Made by a program: the position numbers and the translations under genes. A DNA stretch of 64,000 nucleotides from Puniceicoccaceae bacterium Marseille-Q1082 (lineage in GTDB: Bacteria; Verrucomicrobiota; Verrucomicrobiia; Opitutales; Intestinicryptomonadaceae), in NCBI GenBank assembly GCA_904424815.1, contig CAJGBI010000002.1, positions 124,001 through 188,000 on the forward strand, written 5' to 3'. Positions within the stretch are counted from its first letter, which is position 1; each line of letters starts with the position of its first letter. Below the pieces are notes generated by a model. It was not told the origin of the DNA and searched no databases. It saw nothing but the letters and a program-made list of their open reading frames with translations. Shown here one piece after another: positions 1 to 8,412 of this stretch.

Positions 1-1047
1 TTTTCCGCTCCCTCCGGAAGTCATAGAGCCCGACGACCCTCCGGAATTTCCGCCCGAAGATGAAGTCCCCGCCGTTCCGGACGAGGACGAATTAGTGCGC
101 GAGCCGTCCGAGCCTCCGGAACTCCCCGACGAAGTTTCGGTTCCGTAAAACGCCACTATCTTGTATTCCGCGATTCCCCGCCGCGCCGTCACCTCTATTT
201 TAAGCAGGCTGGCCGACGCCGCAGCCATGGCGCGCGGGACAAACCTCGCGCCCCTGTTCTCGATGTCCGAAAGGCTTTCGACCCAATACTTGCCGTCGTC
301 CACGGTTCCGATTTCCCCGCGTATGGCGCGGTAAAGATCGGGGTCGTAGTCCTCGGATTCGAGCTCGCACAATATGGCGAGCGTTTCCTCAGACGCGGAA
401 TTGAGATTGACTTTGGAAAAGTTTTCGAGGGAAAAGTTCTCGGAAAGAATCCTGTAAAAATCCGTCGGACTTCCGTCGGCGTCGAAAAATATCTCGTTAG
501 CGTTTTTAACGAAGGCGAGCTCCGAAAACGACTTGAACGCCCTGTTGGGCGGGCGCGCCGCGCCCCTGTCGTAGTCGTCGTACTCCGCCCCGAACACGCC
601 GCGCGCGTCGTCGGAATCGCACCAATCGACTATGCAGTCGGCCGCCTGCTGCGCGGACGCCGACGACATCCCCCATTCTTCAAATATCTTTACGAACTTC
701 TCGGCGTCCATTGAGGAAATCGGTATTTTGCCGCTCTCGTCGGAGATTTTCACGTCCGCCTCGCAGCCGTCGAATTCGACGCGCCCGTCTGCGAGGGGTT
801 TTCCCCAGCCCTGGCTCTCGGCGTAGAGCCCCCCGTCGATTTCTGCGTACTCGCGCAGGACGGCGACGGCGGCGTTCAGCGCGCTCTCCGCGTCGAGCTT
901 CAATTCGGCCTCGAGCGCGGCGGACGCGCGCGGCTTCAGCCTCAGGGCGGCGAACTCCACAATCCCGGCGGCCACCGCCGAGGTTATTGCAATCAGCCCT
1001 AGCGTGAAAATCAGCGCCGCCGCCCCGCGAAATCTGCCGAACGTCAT
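1..1047 (-). CDS. gspK: Type II secretion minor pseudopilin GspK, C-terminus beyond the window
   Basis: Last gene of a gspGHIJK run; 349 codons are visible and the frame is still open at base 1. The N-terminus has a short basic leader, a Gly at residue 8 and then a hydrophobic helix (about residues 9-29), as in GspK, which lacks the Glu+5 of the other pseudopilins. The body carries T2SSK-family landmarks: DESGKI, then DWCDSDD, a GAEYDDYD segment and PNRAFKSFSELAFV, which match the helical insertion domain. GspK caps the pseudopilus tip with GspI and GspJ in the inner membrane and periplasm. The ATG overlaps the gspJ stop in an ATGA, implying translational coupling. The visible C-terminal ~45 residues are a Ser/Gly-rich low-complexity tail, not typical of GspK. 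Function is firm; the tail is unexplained. Confidence 0.85.
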   Translation of the reverse strand, partial: MTFGRFRGAAALIFTLGLIAITSAVAAGIVEFAALRLKPRASAALEAELKLDAESALNAAVAVLREYAEIDGGLYAESQGWGKPLADGRVEFDGCEADVKISDESGKIPISSMDAEKFVKIFEEWGMSSASAQQAADCIVDWCDSDDARGVFGAEYDDYDRGAARPPNRAFKSFSELAFVKNANEIFFDADGSPTDFYRILSENFSLENFSKVNLNSASEETLAILCELESEDYDPDLYRAIRGEIGTVDDGKYWVESLSDIENRGARFVPRAMAAASASLLKIEVTARRGIAEYKIVAFYGTETSSGSSGGSDGSRTNSSSSGTAGTSSSGGNSGGSSGSMTSGGSGK

Positions 1048-1709
1048 TTTATCCCCCCGTCGGTAAAATTGTTCAGGCGCACTATGCGCTCCACGGTCTC
1101 GCCGCCGTCCTTGAAAATTATTTTCAGGTATTCGGGCATTGTGGAGCCGGTGGAAGTTTCGCGCAGGGCTGGTTCCGCCTTCCAGCCGCCGACGTCGTCG
1201 TAATAAAGATACTCGAGCCCCGCGACACGGCGCGAGACCTCGCTCCTGTACAGCGCGCAATCCTGCCCGTACTCCTCGGCGTTCACGAACTTCCAGACTA
1301 TGTAAAGCGCTCCGTCGGAGTGCTCGAGCCAGCAGAGCTTTTCGGGAGAAAAACCCGTGGGGGAGACGTAAAACGGGTGGTCGTGCGCGCACCCGAAGGC
1401 GAGCAGCCAGTCGCCCGCGCCCATGCTCTCGGGCTTTTTGGCGACAAACACGGTCTTGTCGGAGTTCGACGCGAATGTCTCGCCAAGCTTAGAGCTGTCG
1501 GAAATCGCCGACGACGAAAACGACGAGCGCAGAAAACTCTCCACCCCGTCTGCGTGGGATTTCAATCCCCCTCCCCTCTCGAGGCTCTCGGACAGGCGCG
1601 ACATGTCGAAGAGCAGCGCGGCCCCGCCGAACATCAACAGCGCGGATATGGAAATCGCGAGCACGCACTCGACAAGCGTAAAGGCGGGTCTCGGGCGGGC
1701 GGGCGTCAT
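1044..1709 (-). CDS. gspJ: Type II secretion pseudopilin GspJ
   Basis: A 221-residue prepilin-like protein. Residues 1-9 form a short leader ending in Pro-Ala, followed by FTLVE at 10-14 (Glu14 is the +5 residue) and a hydrophobic helix to about residue 33. The predicted prepilin-peptidase cut is Ala9/Phe10, with Ala rather than Gly at -1. Only the N-terminal methylation motif is strongly family-specific; the assignment to J rests on its position fourth in a G-H-I-J-K order and on its size. It overlaps gspI upstream and gspK downstream by ATGA. GspJ is a minor pseudopilin of the tip complex. Naming is moderate to high confidence because of synteny. Confidence 0.8.
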   Translation of the reverse strand: MTPARPRPAFTLVECVLAISISALLMFGGAALLFDMSRLSESLERGGGLKSHADGVESFLRSSFSSSAISDSSKLGETFASNSDKTVFVAKKPESMGAGDWLLAFGCAHDHPFYVSPTGFSPEKLCWLEHSDGALYIVWKFVNAEEYGQDCALYRSEVSRRVAGLEYLYYDDVGGWKAEPALRETSTGSTMPEYLKIIFKDGGETVERIVRLNNFTDGGIK

Positions 1710-2218
1710 CTCGCAGCCTCCATGCGCAGATCCTCGAGATAATCGGTTCTGTCGGTTATTATGTCGTCCCTCTCGGTCGAGATTTCGTACCAGCCCGGGC
1801 GCACGACAAACACCGTCCTCTTGCGCTCGAACGACCTCCCGCGCACGGTTATGTCGAGCCTGAAAAGGTCGGCGATTTCCGTCGGCTCCGCCTCGCCGCT
1901 GGCCTTCAAAATTTCGCCGTCAAACCCGTCGACGTCTATTTCGTCGGAGAGCGAGTCGTAGTCGTCCACTCCCAAAACGGCCTCCACCCCCCTGCGGAAG
2001 TCGGCCTCCCTCGCGGGGTCGGAATCCGCCATCGAGAGCGGATAGACGCAGTTGTAGCAAATCTGCGACACCGCAAACGCCGACGCCGCAAAAAGCGCGA
2101 GCGCAAGCACCGCCTCGGCGAGAGAAAATCCCCCGCGGCGCCGAAAAGAAACGGGATTCCCGCGGAGCGCAAAACCCCGCCGCGCCGCGCCGCCGCTTTC
2201 TCCGCCTCCCGTTATCAT
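1706..2218 (-). CDS. gspI: Type II secretion pseudopilin GspI
   Basis: A 170-residue protein with the prepilin motif RRGG/FSLAE at residues 27-35, cleavage predicted at Gly30/Phe31, Glu35 at +5, and a hydrophobic helix behind it. The ATG used overlaps the gspH stop (ATGA) and is the only ATG before the motif. It gives an unusually long 30-residue leader, so a non-ATG internal start is possible. Third in the gspGHIJK order, hence GspI, the minor pseudopilin that nucleates the tip complex with J and K. Confidence 0.78.
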   Translation of the reverse strand: MITGGGESGGAARRGFALRGNPVSFRRRGGFSLAEAVLALALFAASAFAVSQICYNCVYPLSMADSDPAREADFRRGVEAVLGVDDYDSLSDEIDVDGFDGEILKASGEAEPTEIADLFRLDITVRGRSFERKRTVFVVRPGWYEISTERDDIITDRTDYLEDLRMEAAR

Positions 2219-2817
2219 TCTCCGTCCCCCTTCGCCAAAGAATCGTCCTCGTCGCCGGAGAACGGGTCAAAAAACACGGTGCGCGCGAAGTCGGAAAACG
2301 ACAGCACCGCGTAAAACGGCGTCATCGCTGAATCGGGCGAAAAGCGCACCTCGCGGATTTCTCCGTCCGGAAACTCCACCCCCGGGTTTTCCACGATCTC
2401 GGGGTCGCGCGCAAAAAACGATATTTTCACGAAGCTTTCGCGGGGCTCGCCGCCGCTCTCCGCGCTTTCTTCGGATCCGCTCTCCGCGGCTTTGGCGGCG
2501 CGCTCGTCGGCCTTGCGCAGGTACAGGCGCGCGATTTCCCGCCGCGTCTTGAAGTCGGAAATCAAAAAGAATCCGCGGGGGTCAAAGTGCAGCACGGTCT
2601 GCTCGCCGAGGCGCGCGGACTCCGCGCGGGCCCGGATCACCGCGGTCTTCAAAACGGACTCCGGCGGCCTGTCCCCGACCGCCGCCGCATCGGGCAGCCA
2701 CATGGACGCCGTCAGGGCGGAAACCGCCGCAACAATGGCTATTGCAAGGATTATCTCCGCGAGCGTAAACGCGCGCGAAACTCCCCGAATCGCCGAATGG
2801 CAGCCGGCCGAAAGCAT
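2215..2817 (-). CDS. gspH: Type II secretion pseudopilin GspH
   Basis: A 200-residue protein with a 16-residue leader, then FTLAE (17-21, Glu21 at +5) and a hydrophobic helix. Cleavage is predicted at Ala16/Phe17. The region after the helix fits the GspH/FimT type: it has a short stretch before VLHFDPRGFFLI and a charged, Glu/Ser-rich loop near residue 115. It begins three bases after the gspG stop and overlaps gspI by ATGA, so the cluster is very likely one transcript. GspH is a minor pseudopilin linking the GspG shaft to the tip. Confidence 0.78.
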   Translation of the reverse strand: MLSAGCHSAIRGVSRAFTLAEIILAIAIVAAVSALTASMWLPDAAAVGDRPPESVLKTAVIRARAESARLGEQTVLHFDPRGFFLISDFKTRREIARLYLRKADERAAKAAESGSEESAESGGEPRESFVKISFFARDPEIVENPGVEFPDGEIREVRFSPDSAMTPFYAVLSFSDFARTVFFDPFSGDEDDSLAKGDGE

Positions 2818-2820
2818 GGC

Positions 2821-3267
2821 CTACCAGTTGCCTATGTCGTCCTCGGTGCCGTTCTTGCCGTCGGGGCCCATAGACCACACGTCGTAGCCGTCCTTGCTCT
2901 TCGCCGCGGGCTGGCGGTACTGGTAGGCGTTGCCCCACGGGTCGAGCGGAATGTTGCGCACATACGGCCCCTTCCACCTGTCGGACACGGCTTCGGGAGC
3001 CTCCAAGAGCGCCTTCAAGCCCTCCTCGGTCGTGGGGTACCTCCCCACGGCGAGCTTGAAAGTCATAAGCGGCGTCTGGAGCGAGCCGTTTACGAAAGAC
3101 TCCGTAATCTTCGTCTGGCTCTCGGACATCGTCTTGTCGAGGTTAACCACCACGATAAACGCGAGCATCGAAATCATCGCTATCGCAAGCAGCACTTCCA
3201 TCAGCGTGAACGCAGCCCGCCCAAACCGGCGCGCGGGCGCCCCCTTTCCGTTTCTTAAAATTTTCAT
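2821..3267 (-). CDS. gspG: Type II secretion major pseudopilin GspG
   Basis: A 148-residue protein with the full GspG signature. The prepilin motif is AA/FTLME (cleavage Ala19/Phe20, Glu24 at +5), then a hydrophobic helix. The globular part carries GRYPTTEEGLKAL, a GPYV segment, DPWGNAYQY and the C-terminal DGKNGTEDDIGNW loop, which in the family binds calcium. GspG polymerises into the pseudopilus that pushes folded exoproteins through the outer-membrane secretin. It is the first gene of the visible minus-strand run, with an AGGAC Shine-Dalgarno-like stretch a few bases before the ATG. The secretin (GspD), ATPase (GspE) and GspF are not in the window. Confidence 0.95.
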   Translation of the reverse strand: MKILRNGKGAPARRFGRAAFTLMEVLLAIAMISMLAFIVVVNLDKTMSESQTKITESFVNGSLQTPLMTFKLAVGRYPTTEEGLKALLEAPEAVSDRWKGPYVRNIPLDPWGNAYQYRQPAAKSKDGYDVWSMGPDGKNGTEDDIGNW

Positions 3268-3593
3268 AAACGTCCTGTCTTTATAATTGCAACGCCAAAA
3301 AACGCCGTTTGTTTCACAATGCGGGCGGAGCGCGCAAGCGCAAACGCGGCGGATTTTCTAAAAAAATATCCTAATATCCGGCTTTGCAAACTGTCAACAA
3401 ATAAGGGCGCGTTCCCACCCGAAAACCGGCGAGTCCGGCGCGCGGCAAAAAAATCGCCCGCGGCGTAAAAATGGTTGCCAATTTTTCAAACGCCCTTTTT
3501 GATTTTTTCTTAAAGAAGTTTTCAAAAGGGGGCTTTTTCCCGCAAAACCCCAAATAAAGCGGGGGGCCGCGCCGATATAATTTTTACCGCACA
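3268..3593. other. Divergent intergenic region between gspG and ispH
   Basis: A 326-bp spacer between two divergently transcribed genes, so it must hold both promoters. It is A+T-rich relative to the flanks, with poly-A/T runs around 3357-3370 and 3470-3520. A TATAAT lies near the ispH start. On the gspG side, an ATTATAAAG stretch (complement of about 3284-3292) is a -10 candidate. No coding frame here is convincing. Confidence 0.5.
3576..3581 (+). promoter_or_regulatory. Candidate -10 box for ispH
   Basis: A perfect TATAAT lies 12 bases before the ispH ATG at 3594. No good -35 is visible at 17 bp. If used, transcription would start only about 5-6 bases before the ATG, giving a nearly leaderless mRNA, which fits the lack of any Shine-Dalgarno sequence there. 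Confidence 0.35.
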
Positions 3594-4466
3594 ATGAAAG
3601 TCATCAGAGCAAAGAGCGCCGGATTTTGCTTCGGAGTGGAGCGCGCCATAGGCATAGCCATAGGCTGCACCGACGGCGGCAGGTGCAAGGTGTACACCGA
3701 CGGCCCCCTCATCCACAACAGGCAGATGATGGAGCGGTTGCAAAACGACGGAATCCTCGAAATAGGCGACTACAAGAGCGAAAAGCCCATAGAGGGCGAA
3801 ATAAACGGCTCCGACAAAAACAGCATACTCGTATTCCGCGCCCACGGGGTGTCGCCCGAGCGCAGGGAATACCTGAAATCCCTCGGAATGCCATGCAAGG
3901 ACGCCACCTGCCCCGACGTTGGTAAGATAGCAGGCATCATAAAAATGCACTCCAACAAGGGATATACGATAGTCATAGTCGGCGACCCCAACCACCCCGA
4001 AGTCATAGGCCTGCTGGGGTACGCCGGAGGCCGCGGGGTTGTGGTGAAATCGCGCGAGGACATAGACGGGCTCGACGGCATAGACGGCGAAATATGCATG
4101 GTCTCGCAGTCAACAATGTTCACCGACGACTACCGCGAACTCTCCGAATATTTCAAGGCGCGCTTCCCGAACACCAAGGTTATAGACACCATCTGCGGGG
4201 CCACAAAAGAGCGCCAGAAGGACGTCCGCCTGCTCGCGCAGGAGGGGGCGGAGGCGATAATAGTAATCGGCGGCAAGCACTCGGCCAACACCGTAAAGCT
4301 CGCGATAATGGCGCGGAGGACGGGGCTGCCCTGCTACCACATCGAAACGCTGAGGGAGCTCGACCTCGACGCCGTAAAAAAGTATTCCGCCATAGGCGTC
4401 ACCGCCGGAGCCTCTACCCCTGACTTCCTGATAGACGAAGTCTGCAAAAAGCTCGAAAGCCTTTGA
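3594..4466 (+). CDS. ispH: 4-hydroxy-3-methylbut-2-enyl diphosphate reductase IspH
   Basis: Last enzyme of the methylerythritol phosphate isoprenoid pathway: it reduces HMBPP to IPP and DMAPP using a [4Fe-4S] cluster. The 290 residues match the family's usual length. The three cluster cysteines are visible: Cys12 in AGFCFGVERA, Cys106 in DATCPDV and Cys201 in DTICGATKERQ. Substrate-binding histidines sit in GPLIHNRQ (His41) and RAHGVSP (His84), the catalytic Glu region is NHPEVIG, and the C-terminal GASTPDFLI motif is present. It is divergent from gspG and followed 42 bp later by a lipoprotein gene on the same strand. The start is the first ATG, without a Shine-Dalgarno. Confidence 0.97.
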   Translation: MKVIRAKSAGFCFGVERAIGIAIGCTDGGRCKVYTDGPLIHNRQMMERLQNDGILEIGDYKSEKPIEGEINGSDKNSILVFRAHGVSPERREYLKSLGMPCKDATCPDVGKIAGIIKMHSNKGYTIVIVGDPNHPEVIGLLGYAGGRGVVVKSREDIDGLDGIDGEICMVSQSTMFTDDYRELSEYFKARFPNTKVIDTICGATKERQKDVRLLAQEGAEAIIVIGGKHSANTVKLAIMARRTGLPCYHIETLRELDLDAVKKYSAIGVTAGASTPDFLIDEVCKKLESL

Positions 4467-4508
4467 TTTTTTTACCAACCCCATATTCCCATATCCCAGG
4501 AAACCAAT

Positions 4509-6821
4509 ATGCAAATTCTCAGAATTTTAAAAATATCCATGTTGATAGCCGCGGCGCTCTCCATAACCGCATGCGGCAAGAAGCAGGAGCCCAGGCAGCC
4601 CCGCGAACAGCCGACGGTTCAAAAAACGAAGGCAAAGAAAAAGAAGAAGGCAAAGCCCGCGAAAAAGGCGGAAGCAAAGCCCGCCGAGGAAAACCGCGAC
4701 CCCAACCGCGACGAGCGCTTCATATCCTTCGACATAGACGCCGAAAACGCCCACTCCGGCGGGGCGTTCGCCGGCAGCATCGACATAAAAGCCCCCTTCA
4801 AAAATCCCTTCGACACTTCGGACATCGCCGTCGAGCTGTCCCTTAACGGAGTGTCGAACGGCGTGTCGGTGAACGTGCCAATGCACTACGAGCGCGGGAA
4901 CTCCGACAAGTCCACATGGTCGTTTTCGACGATAATCCCCAAATCCGGCGAATACCGCTACTCGATTTCCGTCAGGGCCTCCGGCCAGAACTTTTTCTCG
5001 CCCGAATTTCCGCTGAAAGCCGTCAAAGGCTCGGGGCTTGGGATATACAGGCTATCCAAAAAGGAGCCCTCGCACTTTTATTTGAAAGGTTCCGAAAACA
5101 TCCGCGGCATAGGCGTCAACTTCCCCGCACTGCTCTCGGGAGAGGCGAGGGAAAAGGCGCTCGACGCCCTCGCCGAAGCGGGGGCGAACATGCTGCGCGT
5201 AAACCTCTGCGCGCCGACGTCGCTGATAGTTCCGTCCGGCCCGCACGCCGGCAAATACAACCAGCCGATGCTCAAAAATTTCGGCGACCTGCTCGCCTCC
5301 GCCCAAAAGCGCGGCATGGGCGTCATCGTCACCTTCGCCGACGCCTCCGACTTCGGGACGCCCTACGCGAACTCGTACTTCGCCAGGAGCGGGCTCGCCA
5401 AGACGCCCGACGAATTCTTCTCGTCCCAGGACGCCGCGCGCGTGTACAACGACCTCGTAAAATACGTCGTCAACAGGTTCGGCTCCAACAAGGCGATCGT
5501 GATGTGGGAGCCTTTCTCCGGAATCGACGCTTTCGACCCTGCCAAGCTCGACGAGCGCGCCGCGTGGCTTAACGCCGCCACCTCCGCCGCGCGCGACGCC
5601 GACGCCACGGCAAGGCGCCCGATAATGCTGACCGCCGCCACCTCGGGAGAGCTCGAATACTTGTGGGGCGGCGACGCGTGCGCGTTCCTCGGCTTCGGGC
5701 TCAATGGATTAAAAGACTTTTCGCAGGGCGCGTGGGAGCACTCCGAATTCTTTTCCAAACGCTACAAAAAGCCCGCCGGCGCGATCTCCGCAAATCCGGA
5801 AGTCGGCGCGCCCTCCGACCCGTCGTTCTCGCACATCAGAAACTCGATGTGGGCGGGGCTGATGACGGATTCCCCCGTGGTGCCGATGGCCGACTACGGC
5901 AAAGTCGCCGCGCGCGCCGCGGCAAACGAAGCCGTCGCCGAAATATCCGCCTTCGAAAAGCATTTCAAGACTGCCGAAGCCGACCTTGAGACCCTGCGAC
6001 TGCCTGAAAAAATCGTGCAGACCTCCCCGTCCGCCGAGGAAAATACGACTATCGCATATCCGGCGTTTGCGGAAACTTTCCCCGAAAGGGAGTCCTCCAA
6101 CGACATCGCGAAGCTGGACATAGACCTCTCGACGGGCGCGATTTCCGCGAACACGCTTCCGAGCGTATGGAAGTCGGAAGCCATGATAGCGGTAAACGCC
6201 GAAAACGTCCCGACCGACAAAAATTCGCTCGACATAGAGATAGAGAGCGTGCCGGCAGAAGCGGCTTTCGACCTCGTATGCCTATCCAACGACGCCGAGG
6301 TTTTCAGGGCGAAAATCTCTCCCGAGGGCGCCAAGAGCGTGCGCGAGCGCAACGGAAAGAAATTTGCCGAAATAAACCGCAAAGTCTCCGTCCCGCTCGC
6401 CAAAGGCGACAACGCGCTGGCCTTCAAGCTCGAGGGCGCCAACGCCTCCATGCGCGTCGGCAGGCTCGAATTCCCCAAGACCGGCTCCATGCGCGGCGTG
6501 TCTTCCGTAAAGCCCTTCGCCGCCAAGGACAAAAAAACGGGAACCGTCTACATGTGGATCCGCAGGGCCGGAGCGGAATCGTCGACGATCGCCAAATACA
6601 AGCTCTACGCGCGCGGGATTCCGGAAATCAGGCCGTTTGAGTATTCCCTCAAAATGGAAGACGCTCCCTCCGCGCGCTTCAAGGTGACGTGGTGGGACAC
6701 CCGCGGCAAAAAGCCGATAGCTTCCGGCGTCCTCAAAACCGACGCGGAATCGGTGCTGAAACTGCGAACCCCGCCTTTCAAGAGCGACGTCGCCTGCGTC
6801 ATAGAGCGCGAATCCCAATAG
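4509..6821 (+). CDS. Large lipoprotein with DUF5060-like and GH5-like TIM-barrel domains
   Basis: A 770-residue protein with a lipoprotein signal (hydrophobic 8-20, lipobox SITAC, lipidated Cys22), then a Lys/Ala/Pro-rich linker to about residue 60. Residues ~70-180 look like an N-terminal beta-sandwich of the DUF5060 type. From ~190 (GIGVNFPA) to ~480 there is a TIM-barrel glycosidase-like region with ALAEAGANMLRVNL and a strand ending VMWEPFSG near residue 333, where GH5-type enzymes have Asn-Glu. Here the residue before Glu is Trp, so activity is uncertain. Residues ~500-770 look like further beta-sandwiches. A good Shine-Dalgarno (AGGAAA) precedes the ATG. A role in glycan breakdown at the cell surface is inferred; the substrate is unknown. 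Confidence 0.6.
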   Translation: MQILRILKISMLIAAALSITACGKKQEPRQPREQPTVQKTKAKKKKKAKPAKKAEAKPAEENRDPNRDERFISFDIDAENAHSGGAFAGSIDIKAPFKNPFDTSDIAVELSLNGVSNGVSVNVPMHYERGNSDKSTWSFSTIIPKSGEYRYSISVRASGQNFFSPEFPLKAVKGSGLGIYRLSKKEPSHFYLKGSENIRGIGVNFPALLSGEAREKALDALAEAGANMLRVNLCAPTSLIVPSGPHAGKYNQPMLKNFGDLLASAQKRGMGVIVTFADASDFGTPYANSYFARSGLAKTPDEFFSSQDAARVYNDLVKYVVNRFGSNKAIVMWEPFSGIDAFDPAKLDERAAWLNAATSAARDADATARRPIMLTAATSGELEYLWGGDACAFLGFGLNGLKDFSQGAWEHSEFFSKRYKKPAGAISANPEVGAPSDPSFSHIRNSMWAGLMTDSPVVPMADYGKVAARAAANEAVAEISAFEKHFKTAEADLETLRLPEKIVQTSPSAEENTTIAYPAFAETFPERESSNDIAKLDIDLSTGAISANTLPSVWKSEAMIAVNAENVPTDKNSLDIEIESVPAEAAFDLVCLSNDAEVFRAKISPEGAKSVRERNGKKFAEINRKVSVPLAKGDNALAFKLEGANASMRVGRLEFPKTGSMRGVSSVKPFAAKDKKTGTVYMWIRRAGAESSTIAKYKLYARGIPEIRPFEYSLKMEDAPSARFKVTWWDTRGKKPIASGVLKTDAESVLKLRTPPFKSDVACVIERESQ

Positions 6822-6855
6822 AAGCCCCGCGCAAGGCAAAACCGCGCAAAAGCAA

Positions 6856-6889
6856 AACGTGCGCCCCGACCCGGGCGCACGTTTTTTTT
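6856..6889 (+). terminator. Intrinsic terminator after the DUF5060/GH5-like lipoprotein gene
   Basis: An 11-bp G+C-rich stem (6856-6866 with 6873-6883) with a 6-base loop, followed directly by a run of eight T. It lies 34 bp after the stop at 6821, in the right orientation to end the ispH-lipoprotein transcript. Confidence 0.9.
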
Positions 6890-7137
6890 ATTTTGCATTG
6901 TTCCTCCCGCCCCTTCCCCCAAATATGCCCCTATCCTCGCGCGCGGATTCGCCGAGGTTCAACAAAGAAAAAACCCGCAATGTTTTCTTTCTTTAAAATA
7001 GGAACTTTGGAACCGAATTGAAATCCAACAGCCGCGCAAATCCCAGGAAATTTTCAATAATTTCCGCATTTCAAGAAAGATTTGGCGAAACAAAGCGAAA
7101 TAATAATTAAGCAAAATAAAACAAAGCGAAAGGGAAA
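6890..7137. other. A+T-rich leader region before the first Sel1 gene
   Basis: A spacer after the terminator in which the base composition shifts to A+T-rich. It contains many AAAG/AAAT runs and a TAATAATTAAG stretch about 40 bp before the Sel1 ATG that could hold a -10. An AAAGGGA Shine-Dalgarno lies just before 7138. No coding frame is supported. Confidence 0.4.
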
Positions 7138-8202
7138 ATGAAAAATCTAACAGCGCTCATAATTCTCGCGATATGCCCGGCAATGTTTGCGGCAAACGCT
7201 TCTCCGGAACAGAATTACAAACAAGCTGAAAAATTTCAGAAAAGCGAAAAAAATGAAGAGGCATTCGAATATTTTTTAAAAGCCGCCAAGCAGGGAGATG
7301 CAGAAGCCCAATATAACCTTGGGGTTTGCTATCGCAAAGGCTATGGAGTAGAAAAAAATCTCACAGAAGCCGTTAAATGGTTGCGCAAAGCTGCCGATCA
7401 GGGATTCCCAATGGCGCAATATATCCTTGGGAAGTGCTATGGTGATGGCATCGACGTAAAAAAAGATCTCTCGGAAGCTGTTAAATGGTATCTCAAAGCC
7501 GCTGTTCAGGGACTTGCAGAGGCTCAATTTGACCTTGGAAATTGTTATCTCGCCGGCTATGGCGTAAAAAAAGATCTCTCGGAAGCCGTTAAATGGTACC
7601 GTAAAGCCGCCGATCAGGGATTCCCAATGGCGCAATATGCACTTGGGAGTTGTTATGCCAACGGTGAGGGAGTAGAAAAAGATCTCACAGAAGCCGTTAT
7701 ATGGTACCGTAAAGCTGCCGATCAGGGACTTGCGGAGGCGCAATTTAACCTTGGGGTTTGTTATTACAACGGTTATGGTGTAGAAAAAAATCCAGCAGAA
7801 GCCGTTAAATGGTATCGCAAAGCTGTCGATCAGGGATTTGCACAGGCACAATGCAACCTTGGAATTTGCTACTTCAACGGCGATAGCGTAGAAAAAGATT
7901 ACAAACAAGCCGTTATATGGTTCCGTAAAGCTGCCCATCAGGGAGATGCACAGGCGCAATGTATGCTTGGGTTTTGCTATGAAAATGGCTATGGCATAGA
8001 AAAAGACTATAAACAAGCTACTATATACTATCATAAAGCTGCCAATCAAGGACTTGTGGAAGCTCAATTTAACCTTGGGATTTGTTATTACAACGGCTAT
8101 GGTGTAGAAAAAAATCCAGCAGAAGCCGTTAAATGGTTTCGTAAAGCCGCCAATCAGGGAGATGCGCAGGCACAAGCCATACTTGAAGATTTGTCAAAAT
8201 AA
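7138..8202 (+). CDS. Exported Sel1-repeat (SLR) protein A
   Basis: A 354-residue protein with a Sec signal peptide (about residues 1-19, ending MFAANA). A TPR-like helix pair follows, then eight consecutive ~36-residue Sel1 repeats and a partial ninth. Each repeat has the pattern AxAQxxLGxCYxxGxGVEKDxxEAVKWYRKAADQG. Sel1 repeats form alpha-alpha superhelices that scaffold protein-protein contacts; the partner cannot be read from sequence. The repeats are also closely similar at DNA level (108-bp units). The gene is visibly more A+T-rich than its neighbours and its paralogue follows 210 bp downstream. A strong AAAGGGA precedes the ATG. It is likely periplasmic. The specific function is unknown. 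Confidence 0.9.
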   Translation: MKNLTALIILAICPAMFAANASPEQNYKQAEKFQKSEKNEEAFEYFLKAAKQGDAEAQYNLGVCYRKGYGVEKNLTEAVKWLRKAADQGFPMAQYILGKCYGDGIDVKKDLSEAVKWYLKAAVQGLAEAQFDLGNCYLAGYGVKKDLSEAVKWYRKAADQGFPMAQYALGSCYANGEGVEKDLTEAVIWYRKAADQGLAEAQFNLGVCYYNGYGVEKNPAEAVKWYRKAVDQGFAQAQCNLGICYFNGDSVEKDYKQAVIWFRKAAHQGDAQAQCMLGFCYENGYGIEKDYKQATIYYHKAANQGLVEAQFNLGICYYNGYGVEKNPAEAVKWFRKAANQGDAQAQAILEDLSK

Positions 8203-8412
8203 GCAAGCGGACAACGACTTTACGCAGAAAAACCTTATTAAAAAAATCTTTACCTCGCGACTACATAAACAAAACACAAGTATACCAATTCCATGCAAAT
8301 AAATTTTTACTCCACCTATGCAAACGCAAATTACTTTTCTGAAAAATCAGCAAAAGCACGACGCCGTTAAAGACTTCAACACAATCAACAACCTAATTAA
8401 AGTTGAGCAAAA

